Shown here: in pieces, positions 31,072-39,418 of the stretch
Numbering within the stretch: the first letter of the stretch is position 1
How the letters are laid out: the number at the start of each line of letters is the position of its first letter
Virus record (IMG/VR): IMGVR_UViG_3300042946_001699
Location: 1-39,483 of that record
Reading direction: 5' to 3' (one strand)
Source of the DNA: a virus
Length of the DNA: 39,483 bases
Notes under the pieces: model-generated
What the model was told of the DNA's origin: nothing
What the model saw: only the letters and a program-made list of their open reading frames with translations
Database searches by the model: none
Program-made: the position numbers and the translations under genes

Positions 31072-31632
31072 ATGGGTTGGGTTGCATCTGGTTCTCTCAA
31101 GGGCCCTCAGGGTGAGGTCGGCGCCCAAGGCCCTCAGGGTGTGCAGGGGCTACCCGGTGCTGATGGGGCACCGGGAGCACAGGGACCGGAAGGTCCTGCT
31201 GGTGCACAAGGCCCTGCCGGCCCAGACGGCATCCAGGGCCCGCAGGGCATCCAGGGTGCCCCAGGCCTGGGGATCACCTTCCGCGGCCAGGTGCCCACCA
31301 CCGCGGATCTGCCCGCCGATGCCGCCCAGGGCGATGCCTACATCGTGCAAGCGGATGACTCCTTCCGCGTCTGGGACGCCACCAGCAGCACCTGGGTGGA
31401 TGGGGGTTCGATCCAGGGACCCCAAGGCATCGCCGGCCCACAGGGACCTCAAGGCCTGCAGGGAGAGCCCGGCCCCCAGGGCCTGCAGGGGGTGGAGGGC
31501 CCTGCCGGGCCCCAGGGCAACCGCGGCACCGGCTGGTTCACCGGCAGTGGCGCACCCACAACCGTGCCCGGCTCAGTGCCGGGTGATCTGTATCTGGATC
31601 AAACCAGCGGCGATGTGTACGTGTTGAGCTGA
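31072..31632 (+). CDS. Collagen-like tail fibre protein
   Basis: This 186-residue protein has two Gly-x-y tracts at about 9-67 and 115-155 (for example [15 protein letters not shown]). They flank a small domain ([20 protein letters not shown], then [17 protein letters not shown]) seen in many phage collagen-like proteins. The C-terminus is [16 protein letters not shown]. The Gly-x-y tracts should trimerise into a stiff rod. I prefer ATG 31072; a GTG three codons upstream (31063) is possible. It is the last of the structural genes. Confidence 0.8.
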   Translation: MGWVASGSLKGPQGEVGAQGPQGVQGLPGADGAPGAQGPEGPAGAQGPAGPDGIQGPQGIQGAPGLGITFRGQVPTTADLPADAAQGDAYIVQADDSFRVWDATSSTWVDGGSIQGPQGIAGPQGPQGLQGEPGPQGLQGVEGPAGPQGNRGTGWFTGSGAPTTVPGSVPGDLYLDQTSGDVYVLS

Positions 31633-31668
31633 GGCCCGGCGCTGCGTGCTGATCACGCCCGCCGGGCC
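31633..31668. terminator. GGCCCGGCG/CGCCGGGCC hairpin between convergent genes
   Basis: GGCCCGGCG (31633-31641) and CGCCGGGCC (31660-31668) form a perfect 9-bp stem with an 18-base loop. It starts right after the collagen-like gene stop and lies 9 bases before the end of the converging minus-strand gene. It probably ends transcription in both directions, although no U-run is present. Confidence 0.6.
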
Positions 31669-31677
31669 GGGATGGGC

Positions 31678-32031
31678 TCAGGCCAGCATCAGCCGGCGCT
31701 GCGCCTCGAGCTGGGAGCGCCGCAGCAGCTCCTGCTCGGCCAGCAGCCGCTCATCGAGCTCATCGATGCGGGCCAGGCACTGCTGGATCGCCGGGATCAC
31801 TTCTTCCTCCAGCAGGGTGATCTCCTCTTCTCCATAGGGCTGCTCGATCCAGGTGCGCCGCAAAGCCAGCCCGCGCCGACGCAGCAGGATCTCCTGCACG
31901 GAGCGGAGCGTGGATTCCAGCAGCAGGAACGGATCTTCTTCTGGTTTGCAGAACGCACCTTCCGGTGCGATAGGCCGGCAGAACGGCGATTCCGCGGAAG
32001 CCGGGATGCCAGCAGCAGAGCGTGTGGCCAT
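31678..32031 (-). CDS. Hypothetical coiled-coil protein
   Basis: This 117-residue protein starts at the ATG complementary to 32029-32031. Residues about 35-112 form a charged coiled coil (LLLESTLRSVQEILLRRRGL, then EEITLLEEEVIPAIQQCLAR and LDERLLAEQELLRRSQLEAQ). The N-terminus is low complexity. It lies downstream of the second sigma gene on the same strand with a 123-base gap. It could be a regulator or anti-sigma-like partner, but no family is recognised. Confidence 0.6.
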   Translation of the reverse strand: MATRSAAGIPASAESPFCRPIAPEGAFCKPEEDPFLLLESTLRSVQEILLRRRGLALRRTWIEQPYGEEEITLLEEEVIPAIQQCLARIDELDERLLAEQELLRRSQLEAQRRLMLA

Positions 32032-32154
32032 GACGATCGGCGCCGAGAGCGGCGCAGCGACGGGACCGATCCCAGCAGAGGCCTGACGACAGGAAGGCCT
32101 CAGACTGGAGAGGCCCGGAGCAAGCCCCGCCAAGAAGGAAATAGAGGAAGCGCC

Positions 32155-32784
32155 TCAGCCCCCACCCACCAGCTGCAGGCGCAGGGCAGTGATGGCCTTC
32201 TTCTGGGCTCGCTGCACGGCCATGGCGCTGATGCCCAACTTGAGCCCGGCGACGCGCAGCGAGAGGCCCTCCATCAAGGTGAGCCGCAACGCGGTGGCCT
32301 GGGCAGCGGGCAGCTGCTCGACCAGCTGCTCCAAGGCCAGCTCCTCGGCATCACTGCCTGAGGCCAGCTCGGCTGCGGGCGCCTCCAACTGATCGAGCAG
32401 GGATTGCTCGCCATCAACCTGGGCATCGAGGCTGGTGTGGCCGAGCGGGCAGGTGCCCGTCTCATGCTCCCGGCGGGAGATTCGCACCAAGCGGACGCGA
32501 TCGCGGAGGTGGTGCTGCAGGGCCCCGGTGATGCAGCGGCGCAGATAGGGCCCAGCGGGCTCACCTGCTCTGCAGCGGGGAGCGGAGCGGACCAGGGCCT
32601 CCCGGGCCACCTGGATCAGATCCTCCCGCTCCACCAGCGGGAACAGGCGCCGGGCAGCTACTGAGGCAATGGCATCGGCCAGCGGCAGGTGCTCCAGCAC
32701 CAGGGCATCACGGGCACGCAGGGCAGAACGGCTGAGAGCTGGGGACTGCTGGTGGCGGCTGAAGGAGGAAGTGGGGGAAGCCAT
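32155..32784 (-). CDS. Sigma-70 family factor with regions 2 and 4
   Basis: This 209-residue protein has sigma region 2 at about 24-95 (VLEHLPLADAIASVAARRLF, EREDLIQVAREALVRSAPRC, GPYLRRCITGALQHHLRDRV). A Cys-containing linker follows. Region 4 at about 148-205 (QLPAAQATALRLTLMEGLSL, GLKLGISAMAVQRAQKKAI) is a helix-turn-helix for -35 recognition. It would direct host RNA polymerase to specific promoters. It is divergent from brxA and at the end of the structural block. I chose ATG 32784; a longer form to 32838 adds 18 residues that do not look like sigma sequence. Confidence 0.8.
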   Translation of the reverse strand: MASPTSSFSRHQQSPALSRSALRARDALVLEHLPLADAIASVAARRLFPLVEREDLIQVAREALVRSAPRCRAGEPAGPYLRRCITGALQHHLRDRVRLVRISRREHETGTCPLGHTSLDAQVDGEQSLLDQLEAPAAELASGSDAEELALEQLVEQLPAAQATALRLTLMEGLSLRVAGLKLGISAMAVQRAQKKAITALRLQLVGGG

Positions 32785-33120
32785 CGGCAGGACGGCGGAG
32801 AACCCCACCCCCAGCGGCCGGCCGCAGCGCCGTGACAAGGACGCCCCCCTGGGGGCGCCTGGCCCGATCCTTGACGCGGCGTGAGGACTGGCCGAGGGAT
32901 CCGGTGGGTGTGCGCCGGTCCCGGTGGCAATCCGCTCCCCAGCCCCTGTTTCGACAGCCCCTCAGCGACCAAAGCAGGCAGGCATCCAGCCCGTCAGCTA
33001 CTCCGAAGCAGCATTTCAATGCACCTTGCGCATAGTTTTCCTTGTTCGCATGAGCAATAAATCAGACACAGCCCACTAGCCATAGGCTCCAGCCGTCAAA
33101 CGCTCACGGAGACTGGCTTC
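32785..33120. promoter_or_regulatory. 336-base gap between sigma gene and BREX operon
   Basis: No convincing gene is seen. Near the sigma side, CGCCCCC/GGGGGCG (32840-32855 region) forms a GC-rich hairpin nested within CAAGGA/TCCTTG arms. The last 120 bases turn AT-rich (about 33010-33070, with TTGCGC, AGTTTTCC and CAATAAAT stretches), where the BREX promoter should lie, but no clear -10/-35 pair stands out. GGAG at 33108-33111 is a good ribosome site for brxA. This stretch is also the most likely seam between phage-like genes and the defence operon. Confidence 0.45.
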
Positions 33121-33969
33121 TTGGCTGACGCTTTGCCCTGCGCGGTGCCAGGATTCGCCAGGCGCTGCCAGCTGGTTTCCTTGCCCCGTCCCATCCCGCA
33201 GCCGTCCCGCTACTGCCTCAGCTTCACGGCGGCAGGGCTCAGGCCTGAGCTGGCGGCTGTGATCGCGGCCATCCACCTGGAGGGAGAGGGGGACTGGGCC
33301 CGCACCAAAGCGGCGGTGCTGGAGCGCAATGCCCTGCAAGCCCGTTCAGCCAGCTCGGGCAAACGGCTTGAGTCGGAGCTGCGGCAGCGGCTTCAGGGCC
33401 TCACCATCCCCCAGTTGCAGCTGCTGGCGCGGGGTACGAGCGAGGAGCGCAGTGCCATGGCCTGGCTGGCGGTGCTCAAGCGCATCCAGATCGCAGCCGA
33501 CCTGAGCAGGGATCTGCTGCTGGAGAAGCTCGGCAGTCTGGATCCGGTGCTGCGTCGCTCGGACATGGCGGCCTTCTATGAGGACCGTGAGCGCGATCAC
33601 CCCGAGCTGGCGGCTCTAGCACCCTCATCCCAGCAGAAGGTGCGATCAGCGCTGCTGCAGATGCTCCGAGATGCTGGGCTTCTGGCCGGCAAGGCGGGCA
33701 AGGGCGGAACCCTTGGCACGGTGCAGCGACCGCTCCTCTCGCCGCAGGTGCAGGAGCTGGTGGTTAGCGACGATCCAGCGCTGCTGGTTGGATTCCTGGC
33801 CCACAGACAGGCCACCCCCACCAAAAGCCGGAGCGCGTCTACCGCGGCGAAGGCATCTCCCAGGACAACGGCAAAACCTGGACCCAGGTCTGCAGCCAAG
33901 CCCGCAGCCAAGGTGTCCACCAAGCCTGCAGCCAAGAAAGCTGCCCCGGCCCCGAGGGCAAAACCGTGA
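33121..33969 (+). CDS. brxA: BREX protein BrxA with basic C-terminal tail
   Basis: This 282-residue protein matches the BrxA (DUF1819) pattern: RYCLSFTAAGLRPELAAVIA, then EGEGDWARTKAAVLERNALQ, ARSASSGKRLESELRQRLQG and LTIPQLQLLARGTSEERSAM. A WLAVLKRIQIAADLSRDLLL helix follows, and then the HPELAALAPSSQQKVRSALL winged-helix part. BrxA is a small DNA-binding BREX component. The last 50 residues are an unusual Lys/Ala/Pro-rich tail with repeated AKP, like histone H1 tails. Start is TTG 33121, 9 bases after GGAG; GTG 33145 is an alternative. The stop overlaps brxB. Confidence 0.9.
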   Translation: MADALPCAVPGFARRCQLVSLPRPIPQPSRYCLSFTAAGLRPELAAVIAAIHLEGEGDWARTKAAVLERNALQARSASSGKRLESELRQRLQGLTIPQLQLLARGTSEERSAMAWLAVLKRIQIAADLSRDLLLEKLGSLDPVLRRSDMAAFYEDRERDHPELAALAPSSQQKVRSALLQMLRDAGLLAGKAGKGGTLGTVQRPLLSPQVQELVVSDDPALLVGFLAHRQATPTKSRSASTAAKASPRTTAKPGPRSAAKPAAKVSTKPAAKKAAPAPRAKP

Positions 33970-34577
33970 GCAGCGTCAGCGGCCTCGACAAGCGCTTGCA
34001 GGAGGTGCTCACCCGCCCCGATTTCCTGGAGATGCGGGGAGTGGCCAAGGAGGTGCCGATCTTCATTCAGACCTACAGCCCCGCCGATGAAGACCAGCTG
34101 CGGGTGGTGGTTAAGGGAGCTGAACAGTTCCTGCGCAAGCAGGGCCTGCGGGTGAAGCAGGTGGATCTGTTTGAACTGGTGCTGCAGCTGCTGGAGGCCA
34201 AGGGATATCTGGATGTGGTGCTGCAGGAGGAGCCGAGCTGGAGCAAGAGCGACCTGTTTGACACCCTGCAGAACGTGGCCGAACCCACAGCAGCGTTGGT
34301 GCCAAAGCTGATGGAGGCGCTGGGCGATGACACCCAGATCAGCCTGATCACTGGTTCAGGCCGGGTGTATCCGTTCCTGCGCACCCACACGATCCTGGAA
34401 GCGCTGCAGCCAGCAATGGTGCGCCACCCGGTGGTGCTCTTCTTTCCCGGCGAGTACTCCCAGGACGCCGACGGCGGCTCCTACCTGCGCCTGTTTGGCA
34501 CCACGACTGCCAGCAAGATCGAAAACCCGCATTACCGCGCCACCAACCTCGACTACTTCGACACCAAGAGCTCATGA
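33966..34577 (+). CDS. brxB: BREX protein BrxB
   Basis: This 203-residue protein matches BrxB (DUF1788): PDFLEMRGVAKEVPIFIQTY, YSPADEDQLRVVVKGAEQFL, LLEAKGYLDVVLQEEPSWSK, VYPFLRTHTILEALQPAMVR and HPVVLFFPGEYSQDADGGSY near the end. Its biochemical role within BREX is not settled. GTG 33966 overlaps the brxA stop by four bases (GTGA), and its own stop overlaps brxC by four (ATGA), so the three genes are translationally coupled. Confidence 0.93.
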   Translation: MSSVSGLDKRLQEVLTRPDFLEMRGVAKEVPIFIQTYSPADEDQLRVVVKGAEQFLRKQGLRVKQVDLFELVLQLLEAKGYLDVVLQEEPSWSKSDLFDTLQNVAEPTAALVPKLMEALGDDTQISLITGSGRVYPFLRTHTILEALQPAMVRHPVVLFFPGEYSQDADGGSYLRLFGTTTASKIENPHYRATNLDYFDTKSS

Positions 34578-37500
34578 CTGCCACCACCATCCAAGAGCTC
34601 TTCTTCAAGCCGGTTGATCGCCCAATCGATGGGGTGATCAAGGCCGATGACGAGCGGCATCTGCAGGTCGAGCTCGATGAGTACGTGATCACTCGGGAGG
34701 TGAGCAAGGGCCTGGGTGCCTTCATCGATGCCTACCTGCACAACCCCACCGCCAATGGCGTGTGGATCTCGGGGTTCTTTGGCTCGGGCAAGTCGCACCT
34801 GCTGAAGATGCTCTCGCTGATGCTAGATGGCGACAAGCGCGTCTCTTCCGAACAGCCTGGCGAGCAGAGCAAACGGCCGGTTGAGATCCTGCTGCCAAAG
34901 GTGGAGGACGAAATCCTCCGCGCCGATCTCAAGAAGGCCACTGCGATCCCGGCGCGCAGCCTGCTGTTCAACATCGACCAAAAGTTCGATGGCATCGGCG
35001 GCACCCACGAGGCACCGATCCTCGAGGTGTTCATGAAGGTGCTCAACGAACTGCAGGGCTATTACGGCAACCAGGGCTATGTGGCCCAGTTCGAGCACGA
35101 CCTCAACAAGCGCGGCCAGTTCGAGGCCTTTAAGCAGACCTACGAGCGGATCAACGGCCGCAGCTGGGATAACGACCGTGATGCGCTGGCCACGGTGACC
35201 AAGCGCAGCTTCGCGAAGGCCTATGCCGAACAGTTCGGCGGCAGCGAAGACGACGCCATCAAGGTGATCAATGACGCCAAGGACAGCTACCGCCTTTCAA
35301 TCGAGGGCTTCGCTGGCCGGGTCAAGGAGTACCTAGCTAGTCAGCCGCCGGGCTTCCGGCTCAACTTCTTTGTCGATGAAGCCGGCCAGTTCATCGGCCA
35401 AGAACGCAGCCGCCTGCTCAACCTGCAGACCGTGGTGGAGAGCCTGGCGAGCGCCACTGATGGGCGGGCCACCGTGTTCATCACCTCCCAGGCCGACCTG
35501 GAGGGAATCCTCGGCCAGGTGAAGTTTGAGCAGGCCGACGACCTGAGCAAGATCCAGGGCCGCTTCAAGACCAAGCTCACCCTGGCCAGCGCCGATGTGC
35601 AGGAGGTGATCCAGCGGCGGCTGCTGGCCAAGACCCCGGACGAACCGGAGCAGCTGATCAATATTTATGAGCAGGAGAGGGAGAACTTCACCACCCTGTT
35701 TCGCTTCAGTGATGGCTCAATTCAGCTCAAGGGTTGGGGCGACTGCCAGAGCTTCTGCGGTCTTTATCCCTTCCATCCCTACCAGCTGAGCCTGTTCCAA
35801 CAGGCGATCCAGAGCCTGGCGACCCACAGCATTTTTGAGGGCCGCAACATGGCGGTGGGCGAGCGCTCAATGCTCTCGGTGTTTCAGCAGGTAGCGATGG
35901 CCATCAAGGAGCTGCCGGTGGGCCGGCTGGCCAGCTTTGACCAGCTTTATGACGGCATCAATGAGGTGATCCGAGGCGATAAGAAGCAGACGATGGTGAC
36001 CGCCCAAAACCAGGTGGGCGAGCTGGAGCTGCGCATCCTCAAGGCGCTGTTCCTTTTGAAGTGGGTGCCCCAGTTCAAGAGCACGGCGCGCAACATCGCC
36101 ATCTTGTTAATCAGTGAGCCCAGCTTCGATATCCGCGCCCATGAGCAGGCGGTGAAAGATGCCCTGATCAACCTGGAGAGCCAGAGCTACCTGCAGCGCA
36201 GCGGCGAGATCTACGAGTTCCTCACCGATAAGGAAAAGGATGTCGAGCAGGAGATCAAGCGCACCGAGGTGTCGGATTCAGAAGTGATCAAGGCGCTGCA
36301 CCGGATCGTGTTTGACGACGTGCTGCAAAGCAACAAAATCCGTTTTGCCGACAACGGCAACGACTACTCCTTTGCCCAGAAGATCGACGACGGCTTGATC
36401 AAGGGCAAAGAGGGCGATGTGGTGGTGAACCTGGTGACCCCAGAGCACCCCAACTACGGCAGCGAGGCGATACTGCACAGCCGCAACATGGGTGGCACCG
36501 AACTGATGGCGGTGCTGCCGGGCAAGGAGCGGCTGCTCGATCAGATCCGCAGCCAGCTCAAAACCGACCTCTACATCCGCCAGAACAGCGGCAGCGAAGA
36601 CGAAACCCTCAACGCCATCTTGGCGATCCGGGCCAAGCAGAACGGCAGCCGCCGCCAGGAGATCACCCGGCTAGCGGAAGAGCAACTGCGCCTGGCCGTG
36701 CTGGTGGTGAATGGCCAGACCCTCTCGGTGGGAGAAGGCGATCCCAAGACCCGTTTCAGCAAGGCCTACCAGGAGCTGATCCGCTCGGCCTTCCCCAAGC
36801 TGAAGATGGTGCACGGGGTATTCAATGAGACCACCGTGGCGGCGGTGGTGCGCGACCAGGACGACCTGCTCGATGGCCTGGCGGTGCAGCTGTCAGAGGC
36901 AGAGCAGGAAGTGCTGGTGGAGGTGGAAAGGAGCAAAAATCAAGCCGAGCGGCTGAGCGCAGAAGCGCTGGTGCGCAAGTTTGAGGGGCGCCCCTATGGC
37001 TGGAGCAACTGGGCCACCCTCACCTTTATTGCGCGGCTTTACCGGCTCGGAAAGCTGGAGCTGCGGGAGAAGGAGCTGCTCAGCAGCGTGGAGGTGATCG
37101 AGGCACTTACCAACAGCCGCAAGCTGGGCGGCGTGAGCGTGCGCAAGCAGGAGGTGTACGACACCAGCACGGTGAATGCACTGAAGCGCTTCCACCAGGA
37201 GCTGTTCAACACGCAGAGCCTGGGCACCGATGCCCGCAGCACCTGCGAAGCGTTCCGCATGGCGATGGCAGAAGAAGCCCAGGACTTGCGGGAGATCGCA
37301 GCCCAAGCCGCCAGCTACCCCTTCCTGGCAGCAGTGAAGCCCTGGGCCGAGCAGGCCGAGGCGATGGCCAAAAAGGACGACGGCTACCTGCTCAACCAGC
37401 TGGACAGCTTCAAGGCCAGCTGGCTGGATGCGGAAGAAGACCTGATCACTCCCCTGAAGCAGTTCCTAAAAGGCAACCAGAAAACGGTGTACGACGAGGT

Positions 37501-38074
37501 GCGGGCCTTTGAACTGCGCTACGGCGATGAGTTCGCCGACCTGCCGGCCGAACAAGTGAGGCCGCTGCGAATGCTGCTGGAGAGCGACAAACCCTATGCC
37601 GGCGGCCTGATCCCCCAGGCCAAAAACTCGATAGCCGAGCTGCAGAAGCAGCTGGGCGAGCGGCTGGCTGAGGCCAAGGCCAGGGCGCTGGAGGAGATCA
37701 GCGAGCAGGAAGCCCGGCTGAAGGCCACGGTCGACTTCCAGAAGCTCGACACCAGCCAACAGGAGCAGGTGCTGGCAGCAACGGCCTCGGCCAAGGCTGA
37801 TGTGGATGCTGCCACCCAGCCCGGGCGGGCCTTGCTGCGAGTGAACCGCTACCGCGCCGAGGAGGTGCCCAAGCAGCTGCAACGCATGGCGGCGCTGGCA
37901 GCCCCGGCAGACACACCAACAGCTGCGCCCATCAAGGTGGTAGCGGCGTCAGCCCTGAAGGTGAACTGCCCGCTGAGCCAGATCACCAACAGCCAGGAGC
38001 TGCACGAGTGGCTCGATGCCCTACGGGCTTCGGCTCAAGCAGAGCTTGAGCAGGGCCATCGGATCAGTCTCTGA
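34574..38074 (+). CDS. brxC: BREX P-loop ATPase BrxC
   Basis: This 1166-residue protein is full length for BrxC. It opens MTATTIQELFFKPVDRPIDG and has Walker A WISGFFGSGKSHLLKMLS (about 64-81, Lys73). A Walker B-type NFFVDEAGQFIGQERSRLLN (about 264-283) and the helical ATPase lid follow. Charged coiled coils fill the C-terminal third (KNSIAELQKQLGERLAEAKA, RALEEISEQEARLKA). It is the large AAA-like ATPase required for BREX defence and self-methylation. It overlaps brxB (ATGA), ends 48 bases before pglX, and appears intact. Confidence 0.95.
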   Translation: MTATTIQELFFKPVDRPIDGVIKADDERHLQVELDEYVITREVSKGLGAFIDAYLHNPTANGVWISGFFGSGKSHLLKMLSLMLDGDKRVSSEQPGEQSKRPVEILLPKVEDEILRADLKKATAIPARSLLFNIDQKFDGIGGTHEAPILEVFMKVLNELQGYYGNQGYVAQFEHDLNKRGQFEAFKQTYERINGRSWDNDRDALATVTKRSFAKAYAEQFGGSEDDAIKVINDAKDSYRLSIEGFAGRVKEYLASQPPGFRLNFFVDEAGQFIGQERSRLLNLQTVVESLASATDGRATVFITSQADLEGILGQVKFEQADDLSKIQGRFKTKLTLASADVQEVIQRRLLAKTPDEPEQLINIYEQERENFTTLFRFSDGSIQLKGWGDCQSFCGLYPFHPYQLSLFQQAIQSLATHSIFEGRNMAVGERSMLSVFQQVAMAIKELPVGRLASFDQLYDGINEVIRGDKKQTMVTAQNQVGELELRILKALFLLKWVPQFKSTARNIAILLISEPSFDIRAHEQAVKDALINLESQSYLQRSGEIYEFLTDKEKDVEQEIKRTEVSDSEVIKALHRIVFDDVLQSNKIRFADNGNDYSFAQKIDDGLIKGKEGDVVVNLVTPEHPNYGSEAILHSRNMGGTELMAVLPGKERLLDQIRSQLKTDLYIRQNSGSEDETLNAILAIRAKQNGSRRQEITRLAEEQLRLAVLVVNGQTLSVGEGDPKTRFSKAYQELIRSAFPKLKMVHGVFNETTVAAVVRDQDDLLDGLAVQLSEAEQEVLVEVERSKNQAERLSAEALVRKFEGRPYGWSNWATLTFIARLYRLGKLELREKELLSSVEVIEALTNSRKLGGVSVRKQEVYDTSTVNALKRFHQELFNTQSLGTDARSTCEAFRMAMAEEAQDLREIAAQAASYPFLAAVKPWAEQAEAMAKKDDGYLLNQLDSFKASWLDAEEDLITPLKQFLKGNQKTVYDEVRAFELRYGDEFADLPAEQVRPLRMLLESDKPYAGGLIPQAKNSIAELQKQLGERLAEAKARALEEISEQEARLKATVDFQKLDTSQQEQVLAATASAKADVDAATQPGRALLRVNRYRAEEVPKQLQRMAALAAPADTPTAAPIKVVAASALKVNCPLSQITNSQELHEWLDALRASAQAELEQGHRISL

Positions 38075-38122
38075 ACCCTTCCCTCTCTTTTTCCATTCGT
38101 TTCCCAGACCCACAGCTGATCC

Positions 38123-39418
38123 ATGGCCGTCAACACCGCTGCCCTGAAGACGTTTGCCCCGGCGATGCGCCGGCAGCTGCTGGAGGCGGTGGGCCGCAAG
38201 CTGGATCTGCTGCTGCACAGCCAGACCCCCGACACGCTGAGCACCTACGCCAAGCAGATCGCCGAGCTACGCGAGCAGGAAGAGGAGAACCGCGAACAGC
38301 TGCTGGAGCGGGTGGCTTACACCTGGTTCAACCGGCTCTGCGCTCTGCGCTATCTCGATGCTCGGAGCTGGCACCCATTTGGCTGCAAGGTGTTGATGCC
38401 GGCGGCAGAAAGTGAAACCCAGCCGGAGCTGCTGAAGTTGATGCGGGCCGGGAGCCTGCCAGCGGAGCTCAATGTCCACACCAACGAAGCCCGCCTGCAT
38501 GGGCTGCTCGATGGCCAAATCCCGCCGGTGATCGCGGGTGCAGATCCGCAAGGCGAGGTCTATCGCGAGCTGGTTCTGGCCAGTTCCCGCTCGTATCACC
38601 AGCTGCTGCCTGAGCTGTTTGAAGGGCTAGATGACGCCAGCGAGTTGCTGTTGCCAGACGACCTGCTGAGTGAAGGCTCGATCGCTGGTGGTTTCCGCAG
38701 CGCGATCAGCGACGAGGACTGCGAGGATGTGGAGATCATTGGCTGGCTGTACCAGTTTTACATCTCTGAAAAAAAAGATCAGGTCATCGGCAAGGTTGTC
38801 AAAAGCGAAGACATCCCTGCTGCCACACAGCTCTTCACGCCTAACTGGATCGTGAAGTATATGGTGCAGAACTCACTCGGCGCCACCTGGCTAGCCACCT
38901 ATCCAGACAGCCCACTCAAGGGCCAGATGGAGTTCTACATCGAACCAGCCGAGCAAACCCCTGAAGTTCAGGTCCAGCTGGCAGCGATCACACCAGAGAG
39001 CCTCGATCCAGAAGAACTCACCCTGATCGATCCAGCATGTGGCTCGGGGCACATTTTGGTGGAGGCTTACGGCCTGCTGAAGGCAATCTACCTAGAGCGT
39101 GGCTACCGCCAACGAGATATCCCTGAGCTGATTCTCGGCAAGAACCTGTTTGGTCTTGACATTTGCCCACGTGCGGTGCAGATGGCTTCCTTTTCTTTGC
39201 TGATGAAGGGGCGCGAAGATGATCGGCGATTGCTTGAACGTGATATCAATCCAAATATCACAGGGATGCTCAACAGCGAAGGAGTAGACGCTGAAAGATT
39301 GGCCACCGCTTTCAACCTTTCGGACTACGGCTTAAACCGGCCTGACCTCGTGGAGCGTACCCGTTCAGGGGTCGAAACGCCCCGGCGCAGGACTACACGC
39401 CTGATTGCTCATCGCTGA
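38123..39418 (+). pseudogene. pglX: BREX adenine methyltransferase PglX, truncated
   Basis: The first about 410 residues match PglX/BrxX closely: AYTWFNRLCALRYLDARSW, VEIIGWLYQFYISEKKD, KSEDIPAATQLFTPNWIVKY, EFYIEPAEQTPEVQVQLAAI. The SAM-binding motif DPACGSGHI (from residue 303) is followed by GLDICPRAVQMASFSLLMK. Around residue 410 (after NRPDLVE, base about 39355) the match stops and the frame ends 21 codons later in Arg-rich sequence. PglX is normally about 1200 residues; the catalytic NPPY motif and the target-recognition part are missing. Either an insertion splits the gene or the operon is broken here. As it stands the product could bind SAM but not methylate DNA. Confidence 0.85.
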
